Made by a program: the position numbers and the translations under genes. Shown here one piece after another: positions 25,369 to 33,938 of a DNA stretch of 40,620 nucleotides. The notes below the pieces were generated by a model that saw only the letters and a list, made by a program, of their open reading frames with translations, was not told where the DNA came from and did not search any database. How positions within the stretch are numbered: the stretch's first letter is position 1; the number at the start of each line of letters is the position of its first letter. This DNA comes from Treponema sp. (GTDB taxonomy: Bacteria > Spirochaetota > Spirochaetia > Treponematales > Breznakiellaceae): NCBI GenBank assembly GCA_031257385.1, contig JAIROT010000173.1:1-40620 (forward strand), read 5' to 3'.

Positions 25369-27255
25369 TTACACTCCCGCGCCTCCGCAGCAAGCGCCCT
25401 GCGCCGCCGCTTCTTCAAAATAGGCGTCCGGGTAAATCCGGGTCTCAAAATTTCCCACCTCCGCCTTAATCGCATCGATATCAATGCCGTCAATATTGTT
25501 CAACTCATCGACAATTTTCACATAACCGTAGAATACATTGTCCCCGGTTGAAAAATCAAAATCATCCGTCGGCATCAGTTGAAGAATATTATCGCCCCGG
25601 TTTATGTCAATCCGGGTATAATAGGCGGGGAAGATAAGGCTGCTGTTTCCGGGGTCAAGTGAATCGTTGCTGATGGTCAACAAAGCAGGCATATTCCGCT
25701 GTAACACGACAATCGCCGGGTCCATACCGTCATCCTGAAGATTGATTGTTATGGTCTGGTAGGGGAAACCGTATTCTTCCGCTCCCTGTATTTCAGCCAA
25801 TACAACATTGTCCGTGGGAATGGCTACGCCGGCGGGAACGGGGTTAAGGTCCGGTTCGCCGATGCCGGCCATGTTTTGCCCTTCCTCAACTACGGTAATG
25901 GAACTGCGGATCATGCCCATCCAGCAGGAATAGGAAAAACGGCCTGTTTTCTCCGGCGTAAATTCAATCACGTTCTCTCCGGGGCTAAAGCGGTGTTCGA
26001 TTTTGTATTCCCTGATAATCATGCGGTTGTTACAGCCGTTAATACTGCCCTGGGGGGCAGTGATGATCCACTTGACCGGAATACCCTGCTGTACGGTGAT
26101 GGCCGGGTATCGGCCGCCCTTCAACGTGGAATTTACAATCTGTACGCCATTCTCAATTATGGGTGTAAAGGTTTCACCGTTATTTGACGTTGTTTTTGAA
26201 GCAAAGGGATTTATGGCGGCAATAATCCTGTCGGCAATGTTAAGATTGAAACCGGAAAGCCCCCGGCCGTAGGTGAACATGGTCATGCCCATTACCGTTA
26301 CCAGGATTGCGCCAATCTTCATTACCCTGCGGGTAAATTTTTTGCTTAACACTGAACTCAAAGCCCCGATGCCGAACATCAGGGGAACCGTCCCCATGCT
26401 AAAGAGGAACATTGAAAAGCCTCCGGCAACAGGGCTTCCGGTGGAAAGGGCGTAAAGCTGCATGGCCTGGAGGGGGCCGCAGGGCATGAGGCCGTTCAGG
26501 AGGCCGATGATTAAAGGATTTTTGTTGCCGGATTTTTGTTCGTCTATCTTTTTCGCAAAAATTTTCGGCATACGCAGATTGAAGCGTCTAAGCCAGGGGA
26601 AAATGCCGAGCATGTTGATACCCATGATGACCATGAATACCCCGGCGATTAACTGAACGACGCCCTGAAACTGCCCCGACACCGAGACAACCGAACCTAA
26701 AGCCCCGACGATGATACCCGCGGCAGTATAGGAAATCACCCGCCCGGCGTTGTAAAAGATAGAGGGAAACAGCACTTTCCACCGGTCGTTTTGCGTCCGC
26801 CTTTTGCCTTCCTGCGGGACAGCGGCGGCCGGTATACATTGGGAAAGGTTAATTCCCCCGCACATGGCCACGCAGTGAAACGAGGTAATAAGGCCGATAA
26901 CAAAGAGCATACCGTAACCCATGCCGGCCTCCGCCAGCGGGAAGGCCGAAGTGATGGTACTGACGCCCAGGCCCCGCAAAAGCACATAGAGGGAAAGGAT
27001 TATCACCAGCGTTCCGATGATCTCCGTAAACGGCGTTTTGGCCTCGCCATCCAATACCCTGTAATCCAGTTGTTCAATGGCCGCTTTTATCTCGTTAAAG
27101 GTAACAACCGAAGGGTTCCAGGTAACGGTGGCGGTCCCGGTGTTAAAATTTACCGCGGCTTCCTCTACCCCAACGGTACTTTTCAGTTTCTTTTCAATAC
27201 GGTTTTGGCAGCTTACACAGGTCATGCCGCCAATACGGATTGTTTCGGATTTCAT
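25369..27255 (-). CDS. HMA / DsbD-like (TauE-SafE type) membrane / cupredoxin fusion protein
   Basis: This 628-residue membrane protein starts at the ATG at 27253-27255; the longer track ORF uses a TTG inside the putative promoter. Domain order: an HMA domain (about 1-70, GGMTCVSCQNRIEK); six to seven helices of the DsbD_2/UreH type with SFHCVAMCGGI and NGLMPCGPLQAMQLYAL; then an exported cupredoxin-like region (about 365-470) ending FSYSCWMGMIRSSITVV, which has Cys and Met ligands. The last 150 residues are unassigned and end in QGACCGGAGV, a likely metal site. Such fusions occur in copper handling: they may move Cu across the membrane and load cuproproteins. It heads the copper block. Confidence 0.85.
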   Translation of the reverse strand: MKSETIRIGGMTCVSCQNRIEKKLKSTVGVEEAAVNFNTGTATVTWNPSVVTFNEIKAAIEQLDYRVLDGEAKTPFTEIIGTLVIILSLYVLLRGLGVSTITSAFPLAEAGMGYGMLFVIGLITSFHCVAMCGGINLSQCIPAAAVPQEGKRRTQNDRWKVLFPSIFYNAGRVISYTAAGIIVGALGSVVSVSGQFQGVVQLIAGVFMVIMGINMLGIFPWLRRFNLRMPKIFAKKIDEQKSGNKNPLIIGLLNGLMPCGPLQAMQLYALSTGSPVAGGFSMFLFSMGTVPLMFGIGALSSVLSKKFTRRVMKIGAILVTVMGMTMFTYGRGLSGFNLNIADRIIAAINPFASKTTSNNGETFTPIIENGVQIVNSTLKGGRYPAITVQQGIPVKWIITAPQGSINGCNNRMIIREYKIEHRFSPGENVIEFTPEKTGRFSYSCWMGMIRSSITVVEEGQNMAGIGEPDLNPVPAGVAIPTDNVVLAEIQGAEEYGFPYQTITINLQDDGMDPAIVVLQRNMPALLTISNDSLDPGNSSLIFPAYYTRIDINRGDNILQLMPTDDFDFSTGDNVFYGYVKIVDELNNIDGIDIDAIKAEVGNFETRIYPDAYFEEAAAQGACCGGAGV

Positions 27256-27287
27256 TGCCTTTTTCGCTCCTTCCAACACCGCAAATT

Positions 27288-27315
27288 TACCCGGTAATTG
27301 TGTCAAAATTATGGC
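27288..27315 (-). promoter_or_regulatory. Shared 28-bp copper-block motif, copy 1
   Basis: The plus strand has the core GTAATTGTGTCAAAATTATGG, with dyad TAATT-7-AATTA, 32 bp upstream of the fusion gene start. No copper regulator gene (CsoR, CopY or CueR type) is visible nearby. Confidence 0.5.
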
Positions 27316-27318
27316 GAA

Positions 27319-27440
27319 TTAAAAAAATCTGATAAGTTTTTACTTCAAAGTCCTTTTTTGACCTCCTTCTTCGACTTCCCGACTTTGCGGTGGATTTTTC
27401 TTCATGATTTATGCGGTTTTACGGGGTTTTCAGAGGTAAA
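27319..27440. repeat. MITE-like interspersed element, copy B (interior only)
   Basis: This copy shares with copies A and C the segment AAGTTTTTACTTCAAAG and a run ending in GGTGGATTTTTCTTCATGAT before TTATGCGGTTTTACGGGG. It lacks recognisable terminal repeats. It lies between the LEA2-type gene and the copper block. Confidence 0.65.
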
Positions 27441-27475
27441 AAGTTTTTATGCCCTGGCCCTGTACCGGTTTTGCG

Positions 27476-28357
27476 TTATCTTCGCAGTTTGGTAGTTCCG
27501 TTAAAATTGAAGGGAATATTTAAATCCTGCAACAGCGGCAGAGTTCCGCCGAGATTCATGTTTCCGCCGCAGGCGTAGGCGATATCGGTTCCCGCGCTGA
27601 TAATGCCGGTAATGTCTTTTACCAGGGCAAGGCTGTTGACGGAAAAACTTAAAGGGATCAGGGTTTTGGTATCCGGCGGAAGGCTGGGAGCGCCGGGGAC
27701 TTTTCCCGAAGCCCACTGGGAATTGTTGACAGCGAAATTATATGAAAAGTCTTTTACATTGATGGCAAAGCTGTTTTTGTTTTCTACTTCCCAGTTAAGC
27801 TCAAAATCCAGCCTGGTAAGACTGACATTCTTCACGCTGATTCCCCTGAAGCTCAGAGAAGGGGCCTTGAGTACCGGAAACTTTCCCGCGTGTTCAAAAT
27901 GCCAGACCTTGTCGCCCAGAATCGGCAGGGCAAACCTTGCCCCCAAAGACAGGAGGTAATCCGCCTCTTTGGCATCCGCGAGCGATTTAACGGCGTTGAG
28001 CAGGTCCGTATAGGTTACGCGCAAAGGTATATCCACCACGGTGACGCTTCGGGATTTAATGGATTTGTCGTTTTTTACAATACCCTCGACAAAGGAATTG
28101 CTGTTGACAAAAAATTCCCAGTCGATCTCCGGAAAGGGAATGTCGACAGGGTTGGGATTTTCCACATTTACCTTGCAGAGCAGATCCACGGCGGTAAAAC
28201 TGAGGCCGGTCAGTTCCATCGAGTACAGGGAAAGCTTAGGTTCACTGAATACCGAGCCCAGAGTCCGGCATGTGGCGAGGCTTGTCATCGTTACAAGTAC
28301 CGAGAACATGGCCGCAAGCGCTGTTTTCGCCGATACCGGTTTACGCATATTGCTCAT
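27476..28357 (-). CDS. LEA type 2 (WHy-like) family probable lipoprotein
   Basis: This 293-residue protein begins with a basic and hydrophobic leader ending SLATC (Cys about 30), a plausible spirochetal lipobox. Two repeats follow with the WHy/LEA14 beta-sandwich signature: LTGLSFTAVDLLCKVNVENPNPVDIPFPEIDW (shown in part as VNVENPNPV) and VKNVSLTRLDFELNWEVENKNSF. These proteins are thought to act as small extracytoplasmic binding or stress domains, but the function is unknown. Its ATG overlaps the serS stop (ATGA), so it is co-translated with a housekeeping gene. Confidence 0.8.
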   Translation of the reverse strand: MSNMRKPVSAKTALAAMFSVLVTMTSLATCRTLGSVFSEPKLSLYSMELTGLSFTAVDLLCKVNVENPNPVDIPFPEIDWEFFVNSNSFVEGIVKNDKSIKSRSVTVVDIPLRVTYTDLLNAVKSLADAKEADYLLSLGARFALPILGDKVWHFEHAGKFPVLKAPSLSFRGISVKNVSLTRLDFELNWEVENKNSFAINVKDFSYNFAVNNSQWASGKVPGAPSLPPDTKTLIPLSFSVNSLALVKDITGIISAGTDIAYACGGNMNLGGTLPLLQDLNIPFNFNGTTKLRR

Positions 28358-29628
28358 TTCCTTTTGATAAGATCAAAACCGCAATAGGGAACCAGCGCTC
28401 CGGGAATCCGCACCGAGCCGTCTGCCTGCTGGAAATTTTCGAGAATTGCGATGATGGCACGGGAGACGGCGATGGCGGTGCCGTTGAGCATGTGGACAAA
28501 TTTGTTTTTGCCGTCGTCGTCCTTGAAGCGGATATTGAGCCGCCGGGCCTGATAGTCGGTACAGTTTGACGTTGATGTTACTTCTCCCCATTCGCCGTTG
28601 TTGCGGCCCGGCATCCACGCCTCAAGGTCCCACTTGCGGTAGGCAGACGCGCCCAAATCGCCGGTACAGGTGTCCACCACCCGGAAGGGGATGTTGAGGC
28701 CCTCAAAGATTTCTTCCTCAATGGAACGGAGTTCTTCGTGGAAACAGCCGGATTGTTCGGGCAGGCAGTAGACAAACATTTCCAGCTTGGTGAACTGGTG
28801 GACGCGGTACAGCCCCTTGGAAAACTGGCCCGCGGCTCCCGCCTCCCGGCGAAAACAGTGGGAAAGGCCTGCCATGCGCAGGGGCAGTTTTTCTTTTGCG
28901 AGGATCGTGTTGGAGTAATAGCCCCCCAGGGTAATTTCCGCGGTTCCCACAAGACAGGCGTCCTCGCCTTCCAGAGTGTACACATTGGATTCGGCGCCCC
29001 GGGGATTAAAGCCAATCCCCTCAAGAATTTCTTCCCTGGCGATATCGGGGGTGATAAAAGGGGTGAATCCCTTTTTTTGCAGAATGTCCAGCGCGTAACG
29101 GATCAGGGCAAGCTCCAGAAATACCCCCTCGTTTTTGAGGTAGTAGAATTTGGTTCCCGAAACCTTGGTGGCCGAATCAAAATCAATTATATCAAGGTCC
29201 TGACCAAGTTTTACATGGTCGGCGGATTCAAAATTAAATTTGACAGGCTCCCCCACCCGCTTGACTTCAAGGTTATCCTTGTCCTCCTTACCCACCGGCG
29301 CGTCAGGATGGGCCATGTTGGGAATTTTACGGGCCCCGGCCTCAAGTTCCTTTTCCACGGCGGCAAGCTCCGTTTCCGTTCCGGTAATTTCTTCCTTGAG
29401 TTTTTTCCCTTCCTCAATAAGGACATTCCGCTGTTCCTGTTCTATCTTTCCCTTCATCAGGGCGGCGTTGGCGTTCCGCTTCTGTTGCAGGGACTGCAGG
29501 CGGGTGGTAAGTTCTGTCCGCCGGTTATAGAGGCGTACCACCGCCCCGGCATCGGCCTTCATAAAGCGGTCGGCGATATTCGCCATCACCGCCGGCAAAT
29601 TCTCGGCAATAAATCGATAATCCAGCAT
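28354..29628 (-). CDS. serS: Seryl-tRNA synthetase
   Basis: This 424-residue class II synthetase charges tRNA-Ser (and tRNA-Sec where present). The N-terminal coiled-coil arm spans about 25-105 (LQSLQQKRNANAALMKGKIE..). Motif 2 is seen in LSHCFRREAGAAGQFSKGLY and motif 3 in LNGTAIAVSRAIIAILENFQ. TAEITLGGYY is also typical. Length is normal. It ends in an ATGA overlap with the LEA2-type gene. No clear ribosome-binding site precedes the ATG. Confidence 0.97.
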   Translation of the reverse strand: MLDYRFIAENLPAVMANIADRFMKADAGAVVRLYNRRTELTTRLQSLQQKRNANAALMKGKIEQEQRNVLIEEGKKLKEEITGTETELAAVEKELEAGARKIPNMAHPDAPVGKEDKDNLEVKRVGEPVKFNFESADHVKLGQDLDIIDFDSATKVSGTKFYYLKNEGVFLELALIRYALDILQKKGFTPFITPDIAREEILEGIGFNPRGAESNVYTLEGEDACLVGTAEITLGGYYSNTILAKEKLPLRMAGLSHCFRREAGAAGQFSKGLYRVHQFTKLEMFVYCLPEQSGCFHEELRSIEEEIFEGLNIPFRVVDTCTGDLGASAYRKWDLEAWMPGRNNGEWGEVTSTSNCTDYQARRLNIRFKDDDGKNKFVHMLNGTAIAVSRAIIAILENFQQADGSVRIPGALVPYCGFDLIKRK

Positions 29629-29671
29629 AGGCTTAGTGTAACAGCGGGGGCCTTAATGGACAAGGGTACTG

Positions 29672-30838
29672 TCACTGCACAGGCGATAGCCGGGATTTCC
29701 TGAGCGAGACCGCTATCCGTTTTTTAAGCTCATCCAGGCCGGTTCCGTTTTTGACCGACAGGGCCACGCTTTCGGGGAAGCGTTGCAGCAGCGCTTCTAC
29801 CGGTGAGGCGGCTTCCGTTTCCGCTGTCTGCCCCGCCGTCTCTGATGGAAACGCCGCAATGCGATCGGTTTTATTCAATACGGTGATTATGGGGATGTCC
29901 TCCGCCCCCAGTTCCCGCAAAACCGAAAGTGTTGTCTCAAAACAGTTTTCAATATCCGGCTCCGACGCGTCCAGCACGTGGATCAAAAGGTCGGCGAGAA
30001 CGGCCTCTTCCAGCGTTGAGCGGAAAGCCCTGATTAGGGAATGGGGGAGCCGGCGGATAAATCCGACAGTGTCGGTGAGCAGCGAGACCATACCCGGCTC
30101 AGGCTCAAAGCGGCGGGTGGCGGCGTCCAGGGTAGCGAAGAGTTTGTCTTCCACCAGAACATCCGCTCCGGTAAGGGCGTTGAGCAGGCTGGACTTGCCC
30201 GCGTTGGTATAGCCCACAATGGCGCAGACGGGCAGGCCCTGACGTTTGCGCCGCCGCCGCCGCACTTGCCGCTGTTTTCGCACCTCCTCAAGCTCCTTTT
30301 CCAGCCGGTGAATATTCTGTTCGATTTTACGGCGATCGGTTTCCAGCCTGGTTTCTCCGCCGCCCCTCGTACCATAACGTCCTCCCCGCTGACGGGAAAG
30401 ATCGATGTACTTGTGACTGAGGCGGGGCAGGAAATACGACAGCTCCGCCAGTCTTACCTGCAGTTCAGCTTCTCTGGTACCGGCCCGTTCCGCGAAAATG
30501 CGGATGATGAGTTCCTGGCGGTCCACAACGGGTTTTCCCGCAAGGTCCTCCCAGTTCCGCTGCTGGGAAGGACTGGGGTCCCAGTCAAAAACCAGACAGT
30601 CCGCCTCCAGCTCCGCGGCCTTTTCCGCCAGCCCGGCGGCTTTTCCGCTTCCCATGCCGAATTTCGGCTGCCGGTCCCGTACGCGGATCGTTTCGTGTCC
30701 GGCAACAGCAAGCCCCAGAGTTTCGGCAAGCCGCCGCAGTTCAACGCCGGCGGCCTGCTCCCCGCCTGTTTTCCCGGCGGTCAGACTGACCAAAAAGGCC
30801 CGCTTTGCCCGCTCTTCGGTTTCGTATAATTTTCTCAT
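29672..30838 (-). CDS. hflX: GTPase HflX
   Basis: This is a ribosome-associated GTPase of 388 residues that splits or rescues stalled 70S ribosomes. The HflX N-terminal domain includes RQPKFGMGSGKAAGLAE, DRQELIIRIFAERA and LSRQRGGRYGTRGGGET. A basic helical region (VRRRRRKRQG) leads to the G domain: G1 GYTNAGKSS at about 208, G3 DTVGFI, G4 NKTD. The start is uncertain. I used the ATG at 30836-30838 (MRKLYETEER); the ORF could extend 9 residues, and neither start has a clear ribosome-binding site. It is 43 bp upstream of serS and divergent from the acidic membrane protein. Confidence 0.93.
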   Translation of the reverse strand: MRKLYETEERAKRAFLVSLTAGKTGGEQAAGVELRRLAETLGLAVAGHETIRVRDRQPKFGMGSGKAAGLAEKAAELEADCLVFDWDPSPSQQRNWEDLAGKPVVDRQELIIRIFAERAGTREAELQVRLAELSYFLPRLSHKYIDLSRQRGGRYGTRGGGETRLETDRRKIEQNIHRLEKELEEVRKQRQVRRRRRKRQGLPVCAIVGYTNAGKSSLLNALTGADVLVEDKLFATLDAATRRFEPEPGMVSLLTDTVGFIRRLPHSLIRAFRSTLEEAVLADLLIHVLDASEPDIENCFETTLSVLRELGAEDIPIITVLNKTDRIAAFPSETAGQTAETEAASPVEALLQRFPESVALSVKNGTGLDELKKRIAVSLRKSRLSPVQ

Positions 30839-30888
30839 TGGCTTACAGTATCGCATAAAAACCAATTTTACGATACATTATATTTACA

Positions 30889-32256
30889 ATGCGATTTGTA
30901 GTGACGGCGGCACAAAAAGTGGTCTTAAGCCTCTTGATATCTCTGGCTCTTTTTGTCGTTGTCATGGTTTTGACCTTTACCGGACCGTTCGGTTTGGATG
31001 AAACGTTCTTCGCATTCCCCGCGTCGATGAGGGCGCTGCTCCTGCTCTCGATTTTTCTTACCGTTTTTCTCACTGTGTTTTTCTGCTTCAACCTCAGGCA
31101 GGATCCCGTAACTATCATTCTGTACCGCCTGCAGTCGCTGCGGAAATCCCTCATGGAACAGTTCTACGAACAAAAGGGCGAGATGGACTGGGCGAGATGG
31201 ACCATGGAACTGGAACAGCGGCGGGAAGGCGTCCACGCCGAAATGAAGCGGGGGATCAAATGGGGCCGGGGCCGCTATTCCGAAGCGGATATCGATTCTT
31301 TTATCGATACATCATGGGATGAACTGCTGGAGCTTATCGGCGCATGGGGAAAAACCGGGGCCGGCATTGATGAAGAAAAACTGCGGGAGATACTGACCCG
31401 CGTTCTTAAAACCCTGCCCGCGGCGTCTTTAACGGGCGTCCCCGTGAAAGCGGCACCCGAAGGGGCAAAAGCGCATGAAACCTCCACTGCCGGGGAATTT
31501 GCCAAAACCGGAAACGTCGTGTCCTTTGAAACCGGGGAAAGTCCGCGGGCAGCCGGGAAAAAACGCCGCTTATCAACGCCGGACAAGCCGGAAACCCAAC
31601 AAAGCCGCAGGCGCCCGGCTTCGGGGGGCGCGGGCGAAAGTACTCCCGAAACAAGGTCTTTCAAAATGGGCGGCCTGCTTGCCGCGGCAATGCAAAAACG
31701 GGCCGGGCCAAACTCCACTGCCAGGGCAATTTCCATTACGCCAAAAAAAGACAGGGCCGACCGCCTGAAAGCGCCGGACACGGAAGAGCTTGTTGAGCCT
31801 GAAGAAGAGCCGGAAGAGTTAGAAGAAATCAAAGAGGTGAAAGAAATGAAAGAAGAAGAAGACCCGGAAGAACTTGAAGAACTGGAAGGAGTCGAAGAGC
31901 TTGAGGAATTGGACGAAGCGGGAGAGCTTGAAGAGCTGGAGGAAGAAAGCCCCGGAAGAAAATCTCCCTTAGCGGAAAGCAGCCGGCCCGTGGCGGATGA
32001 TATCAGGAAACTGGAAAGCACGATAGAATTTTCAAATGGTATTTCCGGCGCGGAGGAAGCCGAAGTATCCGCACCCGCCGAACTGGAAATTGTTTCTCCT
32101 TTTTCGTCGATGTTTTCACCGCCGGAAGCAGAAGCCATTCTTCAAGAGGACGGCGTCCCCCATGTTAACAGCGGCGTTCTAAACCCCGACCGGAAAACCG
32201 AGGCGGGCCTGGACAAGGATTTCAAAAATCTGGTGGATACTGTGGTACGAAAATAG
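30889..32256 (+). CDS. Two-helix membrane protein with acidic repeat region
   Basis: I do not recognise this 455-residue protein. Two N-terminal membrane helices (about 10-31 and 46-68) are followed by a positively charged helical stretch (LYRLQSLRKSLMEQFYEQKG, ..KRGIKWGRGRYS). A long low-complexity cytoplasmic part is very acidic at about 295-355, with Glu/Leu repeats such as EELEELEGVEELEELDEAG. The bulk should lie in the cytoplasm. No ribosome-binding site is visible. The A/T-rich sequence TATATTTACA abuts the ATG, so the message may be leaderless. The acidic region could be a protein or cation interaction surface. Confidence 0.7.
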   Translation: MRFVVTAAQKVVLSLLISLALFVVVMVLTFTGPFGLDETFFAFPASMRALLLLSIFLTVFLTVFFCFNLRQDPVTIILYRLQSLRKSLMEQFYEQKGEMDWARWTMELEQRREGVHAEMKRGIKWGRGRYSEADIDSFIDTSWDELLELIGAWGKTGAGIDEEKLREILTRVLKTLPAASLTGVPVKAAPEGAKAHETSTAGEFAKTGNVVSFETGESPRAAGKKRRLSTPDKPETQQSRRRPASGGAGESTPETRSFKMGGLLAAAMQKRAGPNSTARAISITPKKDRADRLKAPDTEELVEPEEEPEELEEIKEVKEMKEEEDPEELEELEGVEELEELDEAGELEELEEESPGRKSPLAESSRPVADDIRKLESTIEFSNGISGAEEAEVSAPAELEIVSPFSSMFSPPEAEAILQEDGVPHVNSGVLNPDRKTEAGLDKDFKNLVDTVVRK

Positions 32257-32377
32257 TTCGTGCTGAGGGGTTTAAAACCCAGTCGAAGCGCCCGCTATCC
32301 CCTGATAGTTACGACAGAAGAAAATTAACCAGGGGCGCAAGGGACACGCAGAGAGTGAAGAATTAAAGCAAGCCGCA
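32257..32377. other. Convergent intergenic region
   Basis: It holds GGGTTTAAAACCC (32270-32282), a short perfect palindrome, beside TTCGTGCTGAGGGG, a motif shared with 2640. No gene is seen. Confidence 0.4.
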
Positions 32378-32722
32378 TTACACAAAATCTTCACGCATGG
32401 GGGTAAAGAAATCGACCAGCACGCCTTTTTCAAGGCATATACAGCCGTGGGTAACGCCGTTCTGTTTGCAGAGGGTATCTCCCCCGGACACTTCTTTGAC
32501 CTCGCTGCCAACGGTAAAGCGGAAGCGGCCTTCCGCAACATAAGTTATCTGGGTATGGGGGTGGCTGTGTAAAGCCCCCGCAGCGCCGGTATCAAAACGA
32601 TTTTCCACGCACATCATTTTGTCGCAGTAGGCAAGCACTTTACGCTCCACACCGGGGGCCGTAACTTCGCCCTCAATATCCCCGCCAAAAACCCAAACCG
32701 CGTCTTTATGGTTTTTTGCCAT
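32378..32722 (-). CDS. kdgF: KdgF-like cupin (unsaturated uronate processing)
   Basis: This 114-residue single-domain cupin starts at the ATG at 32720-32722, with AAGGA seven bases upstream. The metal site is HSHPHTQITYVAEG with a later His in GVTHGC. The C-terminal block LVDFFTPMREDF is typical of KdgF. KdgF converts 4,5-unsaturated galacturonate or similar uronates from pectin or alginate breakdown into linear keto forms for further catabolism. It follows the TRAP transporter genes, which supports a uronate uptake and processing unit. Other kdu/kdg genes are not in the window. Confidence 0.82.
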   Translation of the reverse strand: MAKNHKDAVWVFGGDIEGEVTAPGVERKVLAYCDKMMCVENRFDTGAAGALHSHPHTQITYVAEGRFRFTVGSEVKEVSGGDTLCKQNGVTHGCICLEKGVLVDFFTPMREDFV

Positions 32723-32738
32723 GTATAATCCTTTTGGA

Positions 32739-32837
32739 GGCTTTCCCAAAACCCGCCTGGCTTTGGGGAAGCCCTTTTGGAATGAATTTTACCACGGCCC
32801 CTGCGGAAAACAGGGGCTTTTGTCCGCACGGCCGTGG
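32739..32837 (-). promoter_or_regulatory. Paired hairpins between dctP and kdgF
   Basis: Reading along the minus strand, CCACGGCC / GGCCGTGG (32792-32837) encloses the tighter stem GCCCCTG / CAGGGGC (32797-32817). Next comes GGCTTCCCCAAA / TTTTGGGAAAGCC (32739-32773), 13 bp with one mismatch. Such structures after a binding-protein gene often raise its mRNA level relative to the downstream gene. Confidence 0.5.
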
Positions 32838-32862
32838 CTGGTTTTCCTGTTCAGGACGAACA

Positions 32863-33885
32863 CTACCTGGTATCCCGCACGCGGCGGATAATGTCCGCGT
32901 AGGCGGCATAGGCGGGCTGCTGATAGAGGGGCGCGAGGGCGTCCTCAAAGAGCTTGTGCTGATCGGCCGTCAGCTCGGTGATGATAGAGCCTGAGTCACG
33001 GGCCTGTTTTTCGTATCTGGCTTCAGCTTCAAGCCACGCGGCCCGTTCCACTTTGGCGCCTTCTATTGCCCCGTCCTTGACGATTTTCTTTTCAGCGTCG
33101 GAAAGACTGTTCCATACGCCGGTATTGACGAGGATCATTTCGGGGGAAGCCATGTGACCGTCAACGGTAAAACGCTTGGCAACTTCAAAGTGGGCGGCGG
33201 TAATATACGAAGGCCAGTTGTTTTCGGCGCCGTCGATGATACCGTTCTGAATGCCGGGGTAGACTTCGCCGTAGGCCATGGGCGTGGGAGACGCGCCGAG
33301 GAAGCGGACCATGTCCATCATAAGGGCGCTTTCCTGCACCCGTATCCTGAGGCCGGCCATATCCGCCGGAGTCCTGATGTCCCTTTTGGAGTTATAGAAA
33401 TTACGGAAACCGGCGTCGAGCCAGCACAGGCCGAGAAGGTTCTGCTGCTGCAAAGAACCGAGAAGTTCTTCACCGATGGGGCCGTCGAGGACCTTGAACA
33501 TGTGCTCCCGGTCACGGAACAGGAAGGGCATAGCCAGGGCGTTCATAATCGGGTTCAGCGAAGAAAGGGGGTTCAGGCCGACACGGATAAAATGAATGTC
33601 TCCGGTCTGGGTCTGTTCAATGGTGGTTTTTTCATCCCCCAAAACCGAGTTGTTGTACACTTCAATTTTAATCGCGCCGTTGGTTTTTTCTTCAACATAC
33701 CTGGCAAAGGCAAGATCGCCCAGCACTGTGGGATAGCCGTCGGGCTGGTTGTCCGCAAGCCGGTACACCCTGGGCCTGGCCGCGGCGGCGCCGGAACCGG
33801 AGCTTTGAGCCCCGCCGGCAAACAGCGGAGAAGCGGCGAGCGCCAAAGCAAGGATCGCCAGCAATACAACAGAGAACTTTTTCAT
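32863..33885 (-). CDS. dctP: TRAP transporter solute-binding protein DctP
   Basis: This 340-residue periplasmic binding protein starts at the ATG at 33883-33885, after GGAGGAAACG. The signal peptide (KKFSVVLLAILALALAASPLFA) ends near residue 23. Family motifs are RLADNQPDGYP, VEEKTNGAIKIEVYNNSVLGDE, RIRVQES and the ligand region PTPMAYGEVYPGIQNGIIDGAENN. The latter contains the carboxylate-binding pattern of DctP/uronate-type receptors. It is unusual in coming third, after dctQ and dctM. Its ligand is likely an acid sugar, inferred from kdgF. Confidence 0.93.
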   Translation of the reverse strand: MKKFSVVLLAILALALAASPLFAGGAQSSGSGAAAARPRVYRLADNQPDGYPTVLGDLAFARYVEEKTNGAIKIEVYNNSVLGDEKTTIEQTQTGDIHFIRVGLNPLSSLNPIMNALAMPFLFRDREHMFKVLDGPIGEELLGSLQQQNLLGLCWLDAGFRNFYNSKRDIRTPADMAGLRIRVQESALMMDMVRFLGASPTPMAYGEVYPGIQNGIIDGAENNWPSYITAAHFEVAKRFTVDGHMASPEMILVNTGVWNSLSDAEKKIVKDGAIEGAKVERAAWLEAEARYEKQARDSGSIITELTADQHKLFEDALAPLYQQPAYAAYADIIRRVRDTR

Positions 33886-33938
33886 CGTTTCCTCCAGAAA
33901 CAAAAATTTATCCGGTCCAAAGCCGGAAAGAAACCGGT

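Noticed and set aside
31275-32138. 287-residue Ser-rich minus-strand ORF
   Set aside because: It is the complement of Glu-rich repeats in the acidic membrane protein.
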